64,000 bases of DNA from Luteolibacter sp. SL250. GTDB taxonomy: Bacteria > Verrucomicrobiota > Verrucomicrobiia > Verrucomicrobiales > Akkermansiaceae. The translations under genes and the position numbers were made by a program. The notes below the pieces were generated by a model, which had not been told where the DNA came from, ran no database searches, and was given only the letters and a program-made list of their open reading frames with translations. The DNA lies in assembly GCF_026625605.1 (NCBI RefSeq), contig NZ_CP113054.1, positions 1,116,001 through 1,180,000 of the forward strand, given 5' to 3'. Positions 10,601 to 17,663 of the stretch are shown one piece after another (position 1 is the stretch's first letter; each line of letters starts with the position of its first letter).

Positions 10601-12005
10601 GTGACAGCAACTGCGGCGGATCCGCGACCGCGCCGCCGGTCCGCACCAGCTTGTAGATCTTTCCGGTGTCCGCGCCGGTGTTCCCCAGCTCCATGAAATA
10701 CACCTCACCGTCCGGCCCCTCGCAGATGCCGGACAGTCCGGCCTTCGTTCCGCCGGAGCGTTTCACTTCGGTCAGATACTCGGCGGATGCGGCGGCTCCC
10801 TGCGGGCGGTTCAGCGCATAGATCGCCTTCGTGTTGTGGTCGCCGAAAATGTACTTCCCGGTCAGGGAGCCGGAGTGGAGCGAACCCCGGTAGACGATCC
10901 CGCCGATGATGCAGCCACCCATCGAGCGCCCGTAGTCATAGACCGGCGGGTTGTCCTCGCCGATGAGATTGGCGGGCTTGGCCTTCGGTCCGTTGGCCAG
11001 GCCTTCCTTGTAGGGCCACTGGTGGTTGCCGCCCTTTTTGGCGATGGTGATTTCCTCCCGCGTCCCTTGCCCGACTTCCGCGATCCAGATGTCACCCGTC
11101 GCCTTGTCGAAGTGCATCGAGTAAGGACTGCGCGTGCCGATCGACCAGAACTCCTCCAGGATGCCGCCGGCGGGGTCCTGCCATGGATTGTCATTGGGGA
11201 TGTAGTAGCCCTGCGTGTAGCTCTGGGGCCAGCCGCTCGGCATGCTGAGCTGGACCGGCTGCCTGCGGATGGGGTGGGACTTTTCCGGATTCCGGTCCAC
11301 GTCGATCCTGAGGATGCCGCTGAAAAGCCGGGAGTTGATCTTCTGCCCGACGCCGTGGGAATCGTTCGCGTCCCCTTCATCGCCGATCACGATGTGGAGG
11401 AAGCCGTCCGGCGCGAAGAACATGCCCCCGCCGCCATGCCAGTTGTGGCGGTCGTATTGCTGGATCAGCACATACTCGGAAGCCGGGTCAGCCACCGTCG
11501 ATCCATCCGGTACCGTGAAGCGGGGCACCCGCATGTAGGAGGATGAATTGACGTCATTCGAGATGGCGGTGGGGATGTATTGGTAAAAGACGTAGACGTA
11601 GCCGCGGTTGGGGCTGCCCGCCACGCCGAACTCCGGGTGGAATGCCATGGAGAGCATCCCGGTGTCCCAGTAGCCCCAGGTGTTCGCCTTGCGGTCGAGG
11701 AACCTGACTTTCTGCGCCGATGTCGCGGTCGAGGAGAACGGGATCCTCCAGATCTCCCCGTTCCGGCAGATGATGTAGACATGGGCCGCGCTCGTCGGGT
11801 CCTTGATCATCCGGACCGGATCGACGAACGTGAGGTTCGGGAATGCGTCCTCGACCCCCCAGGTTCCGGTGGGACCGGGGGTGGTCTGCGGGAAGACGCC
11901 GTTGAGATAGGCGCCGACCGGCTGCGGGGCGTCCAGGCCGGGGGCGGCTCCGCAGATCGCGGGGAGGGAAAGCATCACTGCCAGCGTGAGGAGGAACTTT
12001 TTCAT
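7611..12005 (-). CDS. Very large secreted diheme sorbosone-dehydrogenase-like protein with PA14, Ig-like and long C-terminal extension (copy 1)
   Basis: A 1464-residue paralogue of the 3846-6878 protein with the same order: signal peptide, PQQ-type beta-propeller (about 35-440), SO2930-like diheme region with CRTCH (C615) and CSHCH (C696), PA14 (about 795-925), and a cadherin-like domain (about 935-1030). It then has about 430 extra residues. The last 300 or so contain two similar blocks (NPGEADQVQFYVN...FELFYLLDARPG and NVGNADQFQLMR...FRIFYLLDHP), resembling a secreted Verrucomicrobia family usually seen as a stand-alone protein. The start overlaps the upstream small-protein gene by 4 bp. 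It is likely an extracellular oxidase/dehydrogenase; substrate and electron acceptor are unknown. Confidence 0.85.
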   Translation of the reverse strand: MKKFLLTLAVMLSLPAICGAAPGLDAPQPVGAYLNGVFPQTTPGPTGTWGVEDAFPNLTFVDPVRMIKDPTSAAHVYIICRNGEIWRIPFSSTATSAQKVRFLDRKANTWGYWDTGMLSMAFHPEFGVAGSPNRGYVYVFYQYIPTAISNDVNSSSYMRVPRFTVPDGSTVADPASEYVLIQQYDRHNWHGGGGMFFAPDGFLHIVIGDEGDANDSHGVGQKINSRLFSGILRIDVDRNPEKSHPIRRQPVQLSMPSGWPQSYTQGYYIPNDNPWQDPAGGILEEFWSIGTRSPYSMHFDKATGDIWIAEVGQGTREEITIAKKGGNHQWPYKEGLANGPKAKPANLIGEDNPPVYDYGRSMGGCIIGGIVYRGSLHSGSLTGKYIFGDHNTKAIYALNRPQGAAASAEYLTEVKRSGGTKAGLSGICEGPDGEVYFMELGNTGADTGKIYKLVRTGGAVADPPQLLSQTGAFSNLATLTPAQGLIPYDVNSPLWTDGAAKKRWIAIPNNGTHNTAAERVTYSETGAWKFPVGTVLVKHFALPVDERNPSIVKPVETRFFVHGSNGTYYGVTYRWNEAGTDAQLMTGGGSREMTVTKTDGTTRTQRWDFPSRSDCRTCHTTASDNVLGLRSHQLAGDHYYSLTGRTSDQLETWNALGIFGTSFGSRNPATLPRAVDPHDPHASLDQRVKSYLDANCSHCHHPSGVSANFDATFSTPLFAQGIVGGLINRPINGQTDKVVDPGNVARSLLHGRFSVTGANQMPPLGKNLVDEKAVALVEDWIRSLDSEGFADASFGIRGDYYTGRNFNTLAFSRVDTAVNFNWENASPGIGTGEDDFSVRWQGKLIPPATGTYTLHATGDDGIRVKINGSYVINAWIDQPPTEHSGTVTLTANQAVDLVVEYYEATGGSVASLAWTGPGISKQAIPASAYRLSQPFNAAPVARNDAFTVTHGASSTLNVLANDDDGDAPLGIHGVAIKTPPAHGTVRIDGAGKRLVYTHDGLSSRSDSFTYTVTDPEGTTSGTATVTLSIPFDFAAWAASTPGAGSATANGDGDLYPDLLEFALGGSPQSGAFAGGEPLALVEEGGAVSFTVRRPVDLSGVRYEVFTSPDLVTWTLAGTPVISPDGSGYEKLAFQGLERRPGTSADSGFARLKVTLEPAGGSAVTLPLGWLAAEIGAGTRTLGNPFRNVVFSSKVTSVTGNKLKVMGEPPAATGYVEITTGSHEGRRFDVTSISGSEIQLSGTPPDLAGAGLVLCEHHTLGGTFPKELFRGSTNPGEADQVQFYVNDGSSQPRFELFYLLDARPGNATHQWRAFVPGGGDRGGRIISAGEGVFVKRQAGVPTTRIVLRGQVRGNAFRQTLRQGVNLTASPFPLPMTPRQRGMCDPLAGFTPSTNVGNADQFQLMRNSAFRIFYLLDHPTLADPWRETVPGSPDNSDLPIFAPAEAAFMKRNQASNLHLVPLPWNP

Positions 12006-12961
12006 TTCACGGCTGGCTTGAGGGTGAAGCGGAAGAAGAGCGTCGGCTTCGCCGGGTCCTTCGTGACGGAGGTTTCCACCAGGTCCGGGCGGTCCGTGAG
12101 CAGGTCGTGATCCACCGGGTGCCAGGTCGTAAGGTCCTCGCTGGCCTCCAGGATGTAGCCGCTTTCCGCGTAGGGATTGCGCGCGAGCTTCAGCTTCACC
12201 TCATCTCCCGTCGCCTCCAGCACGGGAGATCCGGAGGCGGAGGCATCCGTCGGATCGGTGCCCAGGAAATACTCCAGTGCGTTCGGCAGGCCATCACCGT
12301 CCGGGTCCAGGTCCGCCGCCATGGCGTCCGTATCCTTGCCGAAATGTTCCGCCAGCCAGGTGGACTCCGGCACGGGGACAGGCCGCAGCGCCCGGCTGAT
12401 GAGGTGCTTTCCATTCCTGCCCGCATCACCGACGACGAGGGAAATCGAATGCTCGTCCGTCGTCCACACGATGGCGGGTGCCACTGTGGAGGTTGCGGCG
12501 GGCCACTTCCACGGGGCGCTGGTCATCAGCACCCACTCCGGGCCTTTCGTCAGGTCATCGCCGTTCTTCGCCCAGAAATGGATCTTCGCTCCGGCGGGGA
12601 CATCGCCATGGGCATCGGTCTCCACCGTTCCGGCAAAGCGCCGCTCCTCGGCATCATAGACTGCCGTTCCGAGTTCGCGCCACTCCGTGGTCCAGCGTTC
12701 ACGGTTTTCGAAAGTGGGTGTGAAACCCTCACGGAACATGCCGATGGTCATGGAATATCCACTATCCCAGGTGCGACCCTTGCTGTCGGCGTTCTCGACA
12801 TATCCCTTGCTCCCCCAGTGGATGGTTCCGGCGTCGCCTTCAAACGGAAGGATCGCGATGGCCAGCAGCAGAAAGGGGAGGGATGGGGAGAAAAATATAC
12901 GCTTCCGACGGGTGTCGGCATGGATATCCTTCTCCGCCGGGGGGGCGTGGAGATAGGTCAT
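12002..12961 (-). CDS. Secreted cassette small partner (copy 1) with calcium-binding type-3 repeat
   Basis: A 319-residue protein with a basic N-terminus and a hydrophobic export segment (LPFLLLAIAILPF, about residues 29-41). The first half shares with the 6944-7597 protein the pattern GMFREGFTP, W..EWRELGTAVYD, EWVLM and WKWP. The second half has a thrombospondin type-3-like calcium loop (DLDPDGDGLPN, about residue 216) and a domain of the SGYILEASEDLTTWHP type that is common at the ends of Verrucomicrobia secreted proteins. There is no PEP-CTERM tail. The stop overlaps the next gene, so the two are translationally coupled. This is the first gene of the four-gene cassette block. Function unknown. 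Confidence 0.8.
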   Translation of the reverse strand: MTYLHAPPAEKDIHADTRRKRIFFSPSLPFLLLAIAILPFEGDAGTIHWGSKGYVENADSKGRTWDSGYSMTIGMFREGFTPTFENRERWTTEWRELGTAVYDAEERRFAGTVETDAHGDVPAGAKIHFWAKNGDDLTKGPEWVLMTSAPWKWPAATSTVAPAIVWTTDEHSISLVVGDAGRNGKHLISRALRPVPVPESTWLAEHFGKDTDAMAADLDPDGDGLPNALEYFLGTDPTDASASGSPVLEATGDEVKLKLARNPYAESGYILEASEDLTTWHPVDHDLLTDRPDLVETSVTKDPAKPTLFFRFTLKPAVK

Positions 12962-13072
12962 GAGGTGGGGGGGATAGCGTCCGGATGTTATGAATCCGCA
13001 CCTGCCCTAACAATACCCGCAATCGCGTAAGCCCCGGAAAATTGGCGTAAATCCGCCTTTTTCCGGATTTTA

Positions 13073-13957
13073 TTACATATCTTCGTCAACATGCTGCCCG
13101 CTCACCGGCGTGCCGGAGCAGACGATGCACCGCTCCAACCGTGCGCCCGGCAAGACTTGGCTTCCGGCCCAGATCACGGAGTCGATCACCTCCGCACCGG
13201 CTCCGATGACCGCGCCTTCACCCACAACGGATCGTTCGATCTTCGCTCCGTCCACCTTCGCGGACGGGTGGATGGCATCCGCCAGTGCCAGCTTGCCGTG
13301 GGCTTCCAGGTAGGATTCCCGCTCGCCGAGGTCCAGCCACTCCCCCTCGTCCAGCACCACCGCGCCCAGCTTTCCTTCCCGGGCGAGTTCCAGAAATGCG
13401 GGGATCACCGAAATTTTTTCGTCCTTTGGCAGCATTTCGAGGAACACCGGATTGATACAATAAATACCGGTGAACACATGTGTTCCCTCCGCCTTGCCCA
13501 ACATCCCACGGATGTCCGTCACCCGGTCCTCGATATGGTTGAGGGCGATGTGCCGGGCCTCGCCGAAGGATCTCACCGCCAGCGTGACCGGCAGGCCGGA
13601 GGCTTTGTGCGCCGTCACCAGTTCATGCAACGGCAGGGTGGAGTAGATGTCACCATTGTGGACCAGCAGCGGCTCGTCCCGGATCCAGCCTTCGATGTTT
13701 TTCAGGCCTCCGCCCGTTTCAAGCAGGACAGGCTCGTGGAAAAACGTGATGTCCTTTCCGCCGCCGAATCCCTCCCACGCTTCCGGGAGGTGGTGGGTGT
13801 TGATGGCGAAGCGGCTGACGCCGGCACGCTCGCAGGCGTCCACCGTCCACGCCGCCAGCGGGCGCTGGTGCAGTGGTACCAACGGCTTGGGGAGATGGTC
13901 GGTCAGCGGCCTGAGTCTTGTCCCGAGTCCCGCTCCCAGTATGAATGCCTGCGTCAT
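13073..13957 (-). CDS. Sugar-1-phosphate nucleotidyltransferase (NDP-sugar pyrophosphorylase)
   Basis: The 294-residue protein begins with the signature LGAGLGTRLRPLTDHLPKPL, which binds the nucleotide triphosphate in mannose-1-P guanylyltransferase, GlmU and MurU-type enzymes. Later motifs include LLVHNGDIYS and LDEGEWLDLG. The C-terminal 60 residues (HPSAKVDGAKIERSVVGEGA...) form a short left-handed beta-helix of hexapeptide repeats. I placed the start at the Met directly before TQAFILGAG; the open frame extends 23 codons upstream without homology-like sequence. It makes an activated sugar in the cytoplasm; the sugar and nucleotide are not certain. It is divergent from the PVC-type heme protein gene. 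Confidence 0.85.
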   Translation of the reverse strand: MTQAFILGAGLGTRLRPLTDHLPKPLVPLHQRPLAAWTVDACERAGVSRFAINTHHLPEAWEGFGGGKDITFFHEPVLLETGGGLKNIEGWIRDEPLLVHNGDIYSTLPLHELVTAHKASGLPVTLAVRSFGEARHIALNHIEDRVTDIRGMLGKAEGTHVFTGIYCINPVFLEMLPKDEKISVIPAFLELAREGKLGAVVLDEGEWLDLGERESYLEAHGKLALADAIHPSAKVDGAKIERSVVGEGAVIGAGAEVIDSVIWAGSQVLPGARLERCIVCSGTPVSGQHVDEDM

Positions 13958-14050
13958 GTGGCTTGATTTGTCCACGCTCTCCATCAATTTCAAGTCACCT
14001 GTGCTATTTCCCTGAGGAAAACACAATTACTCTCCGTATAACCCCGACCC

Positions 14051-17000
14051 ATGCGACCAAGCAGACTGATCCCAACCGTCATCCTCGCCGCACCCGCGCT
14101 GTCCAGCGCACTGCCCGAAGGATTCGTGATCCGCGAGTTCGGCGGCCCGCCGCAGCTCGAGTATTCCACCGCCGTCAGCGCCGCCGCCAACGGCGACGTC
14201 TATGTCTCTTCCGACAAGAACGGCTCGCTGGGCCATGAGAAGAATTTCGGCAAAATCGTCCGTGCACGCGACACCAACAACGACGGCAAGGCGGACGAGT
14301 TCGTGGACTTCGTGCCGGATGTGGACAGCCCCCGCGGCGGCCACTACACGGGCGGCACCTTCTACCTCATCCACCCGCCGTACCTCAGCGCCTTCCGGGA
14401 CACCAACGGCGATGGCGTTGCGGATGAGAAAAAGCAACTGGTGAAAGGGTTCGGCTGGGGCATCGAGCACCCCCGCGGTGCGGACCACACCACCAACGGC
14501 GTGCGCATGGGCATCGACGGCTGGTTGTATGTCGCCGTCGGTGACTTCGGCATGCCGGACGCCGTCGGCGCGGACGGGAAGCGCGTGACCCTCCAGGGCG
14601 GCGGTGTCGCCCGGGTCCGTCCGGATGGCTCCGACCTGGAACTCTACACGGTGATGACCCGCAACATCTGCGACGTCGCCATTTCCCCGTATCTCGATCT
14701 TTTCTCCCGGGACAACACCAACGACGGCAAGGGCTGGAACACCCGCTTCCACCACTTCACCCATCTGGCGGACGCCGGCTATCCCCGTCTTTACCAGAAC
14801 TTCGCGGATGAAACGGCGCTGCCGCTCGCGGACTACGGTGGTGGTTCCGGCACCGGCGGCCTCTACCTCCATGAGCCGGGTTTCCCGAAGAACTACGGTG
14901 ACATGACCTACACGACGGACTGGACCACCGGTAACGTCTATTCCCACCCGATGAAGCCCTTCGAGGCCACCTTCGTCACCGGGCAGGAAGTCTTCGAGAA
15001 ACTTCCCCGCGCCGTTGACATCGACGTGGACGGCTTCTCCCGCCTCTATCTTGCGGACTGGCGCAACGGTGCGTTCAACTACGACAAGAACAAGCAGATC
15101 GGCTTCGTCCAGCAGGTCATCGTCCCCGGTGAAAAACCCGCCGCTTACGTCGATGTGACGAAGGCGACGGACGAGCAGCTCATCCCGCTGCTCGCATCCC
15201 GCAGCGGCGTGCAGCGCCTGGAAGCCCAGCGCGAGATCATCGCCCGTGGCAAGAAGCCTCCGTTCGCCCAGGGCATCCTGGCCATCGCGAAGGACTCCAA
15301 GCAGGAGGCCTACTCCCGTGTCGCCGCCATCTTCACGCTCAAGCAACTCTTCGGCAAAGAGGCGAACAAGCCGCTGCTTGAGCTCGTTTCGGATGATGTC
15401 GTCCGTGAGTTCGTCCTGCGTGCCGCCACCGACCGTCTGGGTGAACTGGATGGCATCCCCGCCAAGCCATACCTGGATGCGCTGAAGGACAAGAACCCGC
15501 GGGTCGTCCAGCAGGCGCTCGTCGGTCTTTCCCGCCTGAAGGAAAAGGCCCCCGGTTCCACGACGGCCATTCTTGAAGCTTCGGCCGGATGGTCCCGTGA
15601 CGCATCGAAGCTCGGCAAGGGCGAGCACTACCGCCTGCCCCACACCGCCGTCAAAGCGCTCGCCGCCATCAAGGATGTGAAGCCCTTGCTCGCCGGCGTG
15701 ACGAAGGACGCGGGCCAGCGTGACTATGCCCTGCGCGCGCTCCAGGAGATCCACGGCATGGAAGTGGTGGACGGCGTCATCGCCATCTCCGCCGGCACCC
15801 AGGACAAAGCCGTCCTCGAAGGTGTCGTCGGCACACTCGCACGTCTCTACAACATCGAGAAGCAGTGGGACCTGAAGGATTGGTGGAGCACCCGTCCGGA
15901 TGACCGCGGACCCTACTACAACCCGGTCACCTGGGAAGGCACCCCGAAGGTCAAGGCGGCCATCGAAAGCACCTTCGCCAAACTGCCGGAGGCCTCGCAG
16001 ATGCCGTTGGTGCAGGTCATCGCGAAGAACCGCATCCCGCTCGGTGACCTCAAGCTCGGCAACCTCGATCCGGTGATCATCGCGCTGGATTCCGACAAGC
16101 TCTTCGGCGGCCAGCACACCGTTCTGGAGGACGCCGCGAAGGATCCGAAGCGCGCGTGGGAACAGCGCATCGCCTGCTACGCCGCCCTCAAGAAGGCCGG
16201 TGGCGAAGGCGCGCTGAACTCCGCGGTGAACATCCTCGCCCAGTGGTCTGGTGAGGCGAACATCCCGGACGCCGCATCGCAGAGCGTCAGGGACTTCATC
16301 AACGACCCGTCACGCGGCAAGGAAGTGGACGCCCTGCTGAAGCTCGGCTCCAGCGCCGGTGATGCCGGAAGCCGCATCGTCTGGACCTCCCTCCTCACCG
16401 TCTACAAGAGCCCGCTGGCCAAGGATGACGTGAAGGGCAAGATCAAGAAGGGCATCGACAAGAACCCGCGCGAGATCGGCTTCTTCCAGGCCATCACGGA
16501 CCTGAAACTCTCCGGTTTCGACAAGCAGATCGAAGTCGGGATGAACAGTGACAACCGCATCCTCATCGATGCCGCGAAGGCCGCGAAGGAGGCGGGTGCA
16601 TCCGGCGGCGCCGGCAAGAAAGTCGCCGAGCTTCCCGTCGCGGACGTGTTCAAGCACGCGATGGAGAACAAGGGTGACGTGAAGGTTGGCGGACGCCTCT
16701 ACACCGCCCAGGGCTGCATCGCCTGCCACGCCATCGACCCGAAAGCGGAGCAGAAGGGACCTTACCTTGGTGCCGCAGGTGCCAAGTTCACCCGCGACTA
16801 CCTCATCGATTCCGTTCTGGATCCGAACAAGGTCGTCGCCCAGGGCTTCCGCACCGCGACCTTTGCGATGAAGGATGGCAAGACCATGCACATGGGCTTT
16901 GTCACCGGTGAGGCGGATGGTGTCATCTCGCTGCGCGACATCGCCGGTCAGGCCAGCAAGATCAACCGCGCCGATGTGAAGGAAGAGAAGGAACTGCCGA

Positions 17001-17098
17001 CTTCCATGATGCCTCCGGGCCTCGGCGGCACGCTGACCCTTGAAGAGTTCACCTCGCTCGTAGAGTACCTCGTCTCTCTCAAAGCCGTCGGCGGCTGA
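14051..17098 (+). CDS. PVC-type secreted heme-binding (membrane-bound dehydrogenase) protein
   Basis: A 1015-residue protein with a short signal peptide (residues 1-20). The N-terminal 370 residues form a beta-propeller of the PVC membrane-bound dehydrogenase type, with acidic DTNNDGKADE and DTNGDGVADE calcium-like loops. Residues about 380-800 are helical repeats of HEAT type. The C-terminal 130 residues hold one heme-c site, CIACH (C889), and the PVC-type heme-domain sequence around DYLIDSVLDPNKVVAQGF. Such proteins are abundant in Planctomycetes and Verrucomicrobia and are thought to oxidise sugars or polyols outside the cytoplasm; the substrate is unknown. A strong terminator follows at 17180. 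Confidence 0.88.
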   Translation: MRPSRLIPTVILAAPALSSALPEGFVIREFGGPPQLEYSTAVSAAANGDVYVSSDKNGSLGHEKNFGKIVRARDTNNDGKADEFVDFVPDVDSPRGGHYTGGTFYLIHPPYLSAFRDTNGDGVADEKKQLVKGFGWGIEHPRGADHTTNGVRMGIDGWLYVAVGDFGMPDAVGADGKRVTLQGGGVARVRPDGSDLELYTVMTRNICDVAISPYLDLFSRDNTNDGKGWNTRFHHFTHLADAGYPRLYQNFADETALPLADYGGGSGTGGLYLHEPGFPKNYGDMTYTTDWTTGNVYSHPMKPFEATFVTGQEVFEKLPRAVDIDVDGFSRLYLADWRNGAFNYDKNKQIGFVQQVIVPGEKPAAYVDVTKATDEQLIPLLASRSGVQRLEAQREIIARGKKPPFAQGILAIAKDSKQEAYSRVAAIFTLKQLFGKEANKPLLELVSDDVVREFVLRAATDRLGELDGIPAKPYLDALKDKNPRVVQQALVGLSRLKEKAPGSTTAILEASAGWSRDASKLGKGEHYRLPHTAVKALAAIKDVKPLLAGVTKDAGQRDYALRALQEIHGMEVVDGVIAISAGTQDKAVLEGVVGTLARLYNIEKQWDLKDWWSTRPDDRGPYYNPVTWEGTPKVKAAIESTFAKLPEASQMPLVQVIAKNRIPLGDLKLGNLDPVIIALDSDKLFGGQHTVLEDAAKDPKRAWEQRIACYAALKKAGGEGALNSAVNILAQWSGEANIPDAASQSVRDFINDPSRGKEVDALLKLGSSAGDAGSRIVWTSLLTVYKSPLAKDDVKGKIKKGIDKNPREIGFFQAITDLKLSGFDKQIEVGMNSDNRILIDAAKAAKEAGASGGAGKKVAELPVADVFKHAMENKGDVKVGGRLYTAQGCIACHAIDPKAEQKGPYLGAAGAKFTRDYLIDSVLDPNKVVAQGFRTATFAMKDGKTMHMGFVTGEADGVISLRDIAGQASKINRADVKEEKELPTSMMPPGLGGTLTLEEFTSLVEYLVSLKAVGG

Positions 17099-17105
17099 GG
17101 AGGGA

Positions 17106-17132
17106 GGACATTGCGGCAGAGCCGCTATGTCC
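17106..17132. repeat. Hairpin repeat after the heme-protein gene
   Basis: GGACAT-T-GCGGC, loop AGA, GCCGC-T-ATGTCC forms an 11-bp stem with a single T-T mismatch. The following sequence up to about 17163 is echoed, with changes, at about 17255-17308, so this is the first unit of a local cluster of degenerate hairpin repeats. Confidence 0.6.
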
Positions 17133-17179
17133 GCTTCTCTCCCATTCTTGTCCTCCGGTTGCAACAGGAACCCATTATC

Positions 17180-17211
17180 AAAGGGAGCGGAGAAATCCGC
17201 TCCCTTTTTTT
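17180..17211 (+). terminator. Rho-independent terminator
   Basis: A perfect 12-bp stem, AAAGGGAGCGGA with TCCGCTCCCTTT, closes on the tetraloop GAAA and runs into seven T residues. It ends the transcript of the PVC-type heme protein gene. Confidence 0.92.
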
Positions 17212-17215
17212 ATCC

Positions 17216-17312
17216 GCCAATGCCGCCGGTGGAAAGGGCCACCAAGGATCGACATATAGGTAGAGCCGCCATCCCCGCTGGGTTCTCATTCCTGTCCTCC
17301 GACGGCATTGAC
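17216..17312. repeat. Degenerate REPIN-like doublet
   Basis: The left end CCAATGCCGCCGGTGG (with a GGTGG/CCACC hairpin) and the right end, read on the other strand as TCAATGCCGTCGGAGGACAGGA, are diverged copies of the repeat found at 17358 and 54602-54770. They face each other across about 50 bp. No gene is present. Confidence 0.6.
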
Positions 17313-17357
17313 GAAGGGAATGACAGTAGATCTATCCCGGCGATGCCTTTGCTATGA

Positions 17358-17403
17358 GTTCCCAATGCCGCCGGTGGACAAGAGTGTCCACCCTCCTTAC
17401 TCC
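17358..17403. repeat. REP-like singlet, identical to a distant copy
   Basis: This unit contains CCAATGCCGCCGG followed by the perfect hairpin GGTGGACA-AGAG-TGTCCACC and the end CCTCCTTACTC. By eye it is identical over about 45 nt to the reverse complement of the left arm of the element at 54602, some 37 kb away. Confidence 0.8.
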
Positions 17404-17407
17404 CTCC

Positions 17408-17590
17408 TCACACCACCACCGCCAGCAATTGCCTGGCACGGCTCACGGCCATGAACCAGGAGTAGGAGTCATAGTCGCTCTCCAGGTCCGCATCGGCGAC
17501 CAGGCCGATGACGATGACCGCCTTCGAGTCGAGGCCCTTGATCTTGTGGATGGACGGGTGGGGAGGACGGTGGAGGATCCAGTCGATCAT
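17408..17590 (-). pseudogene. Remnant of the C-terminus of a UvrD/ATP-dependent helicase
   Basis: A 60-codon frame ends at a stop and encodes SIHKIKGLDSKAVIVIGL and YSWFMAVSRARQLLAVVV. These match the two last conserved motifs of UvrD/Rep-type or NERD-containing helicases: the Q/HK-x-KGLE-like motif and the VAxSRARxxL motif. Nothing upstream continues the protein in any frame. It is therefore a broken 3' end, stranded inside a repeat cluster next to a REP-like copy, probably a scar of an insertion or deletion. Confidence 0.6.
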
Positions 17591-17663
17591 GCGCGTGCTT
17601 CCGCACGGGTATCATGTCCGGTGGCCGCGCCACAAACATGCACGAGGGGATTTGTGAAGCAGG

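Noticed and set aside
13049-13070. AAATCCG/CGGATTT hairpin after the nucleotidyltransferase gene as a terminator
   Set aside because: The stem is only 7 bp and the T run on the minus strand is weak and displaced; not strong enough to list.
14027-16117. A 696-codon minus-strand frame opposite the PVC heme protein
   Set aside because: Low-complexity antisense frame; the plus-strand protein has full domain motifs and a heme site.
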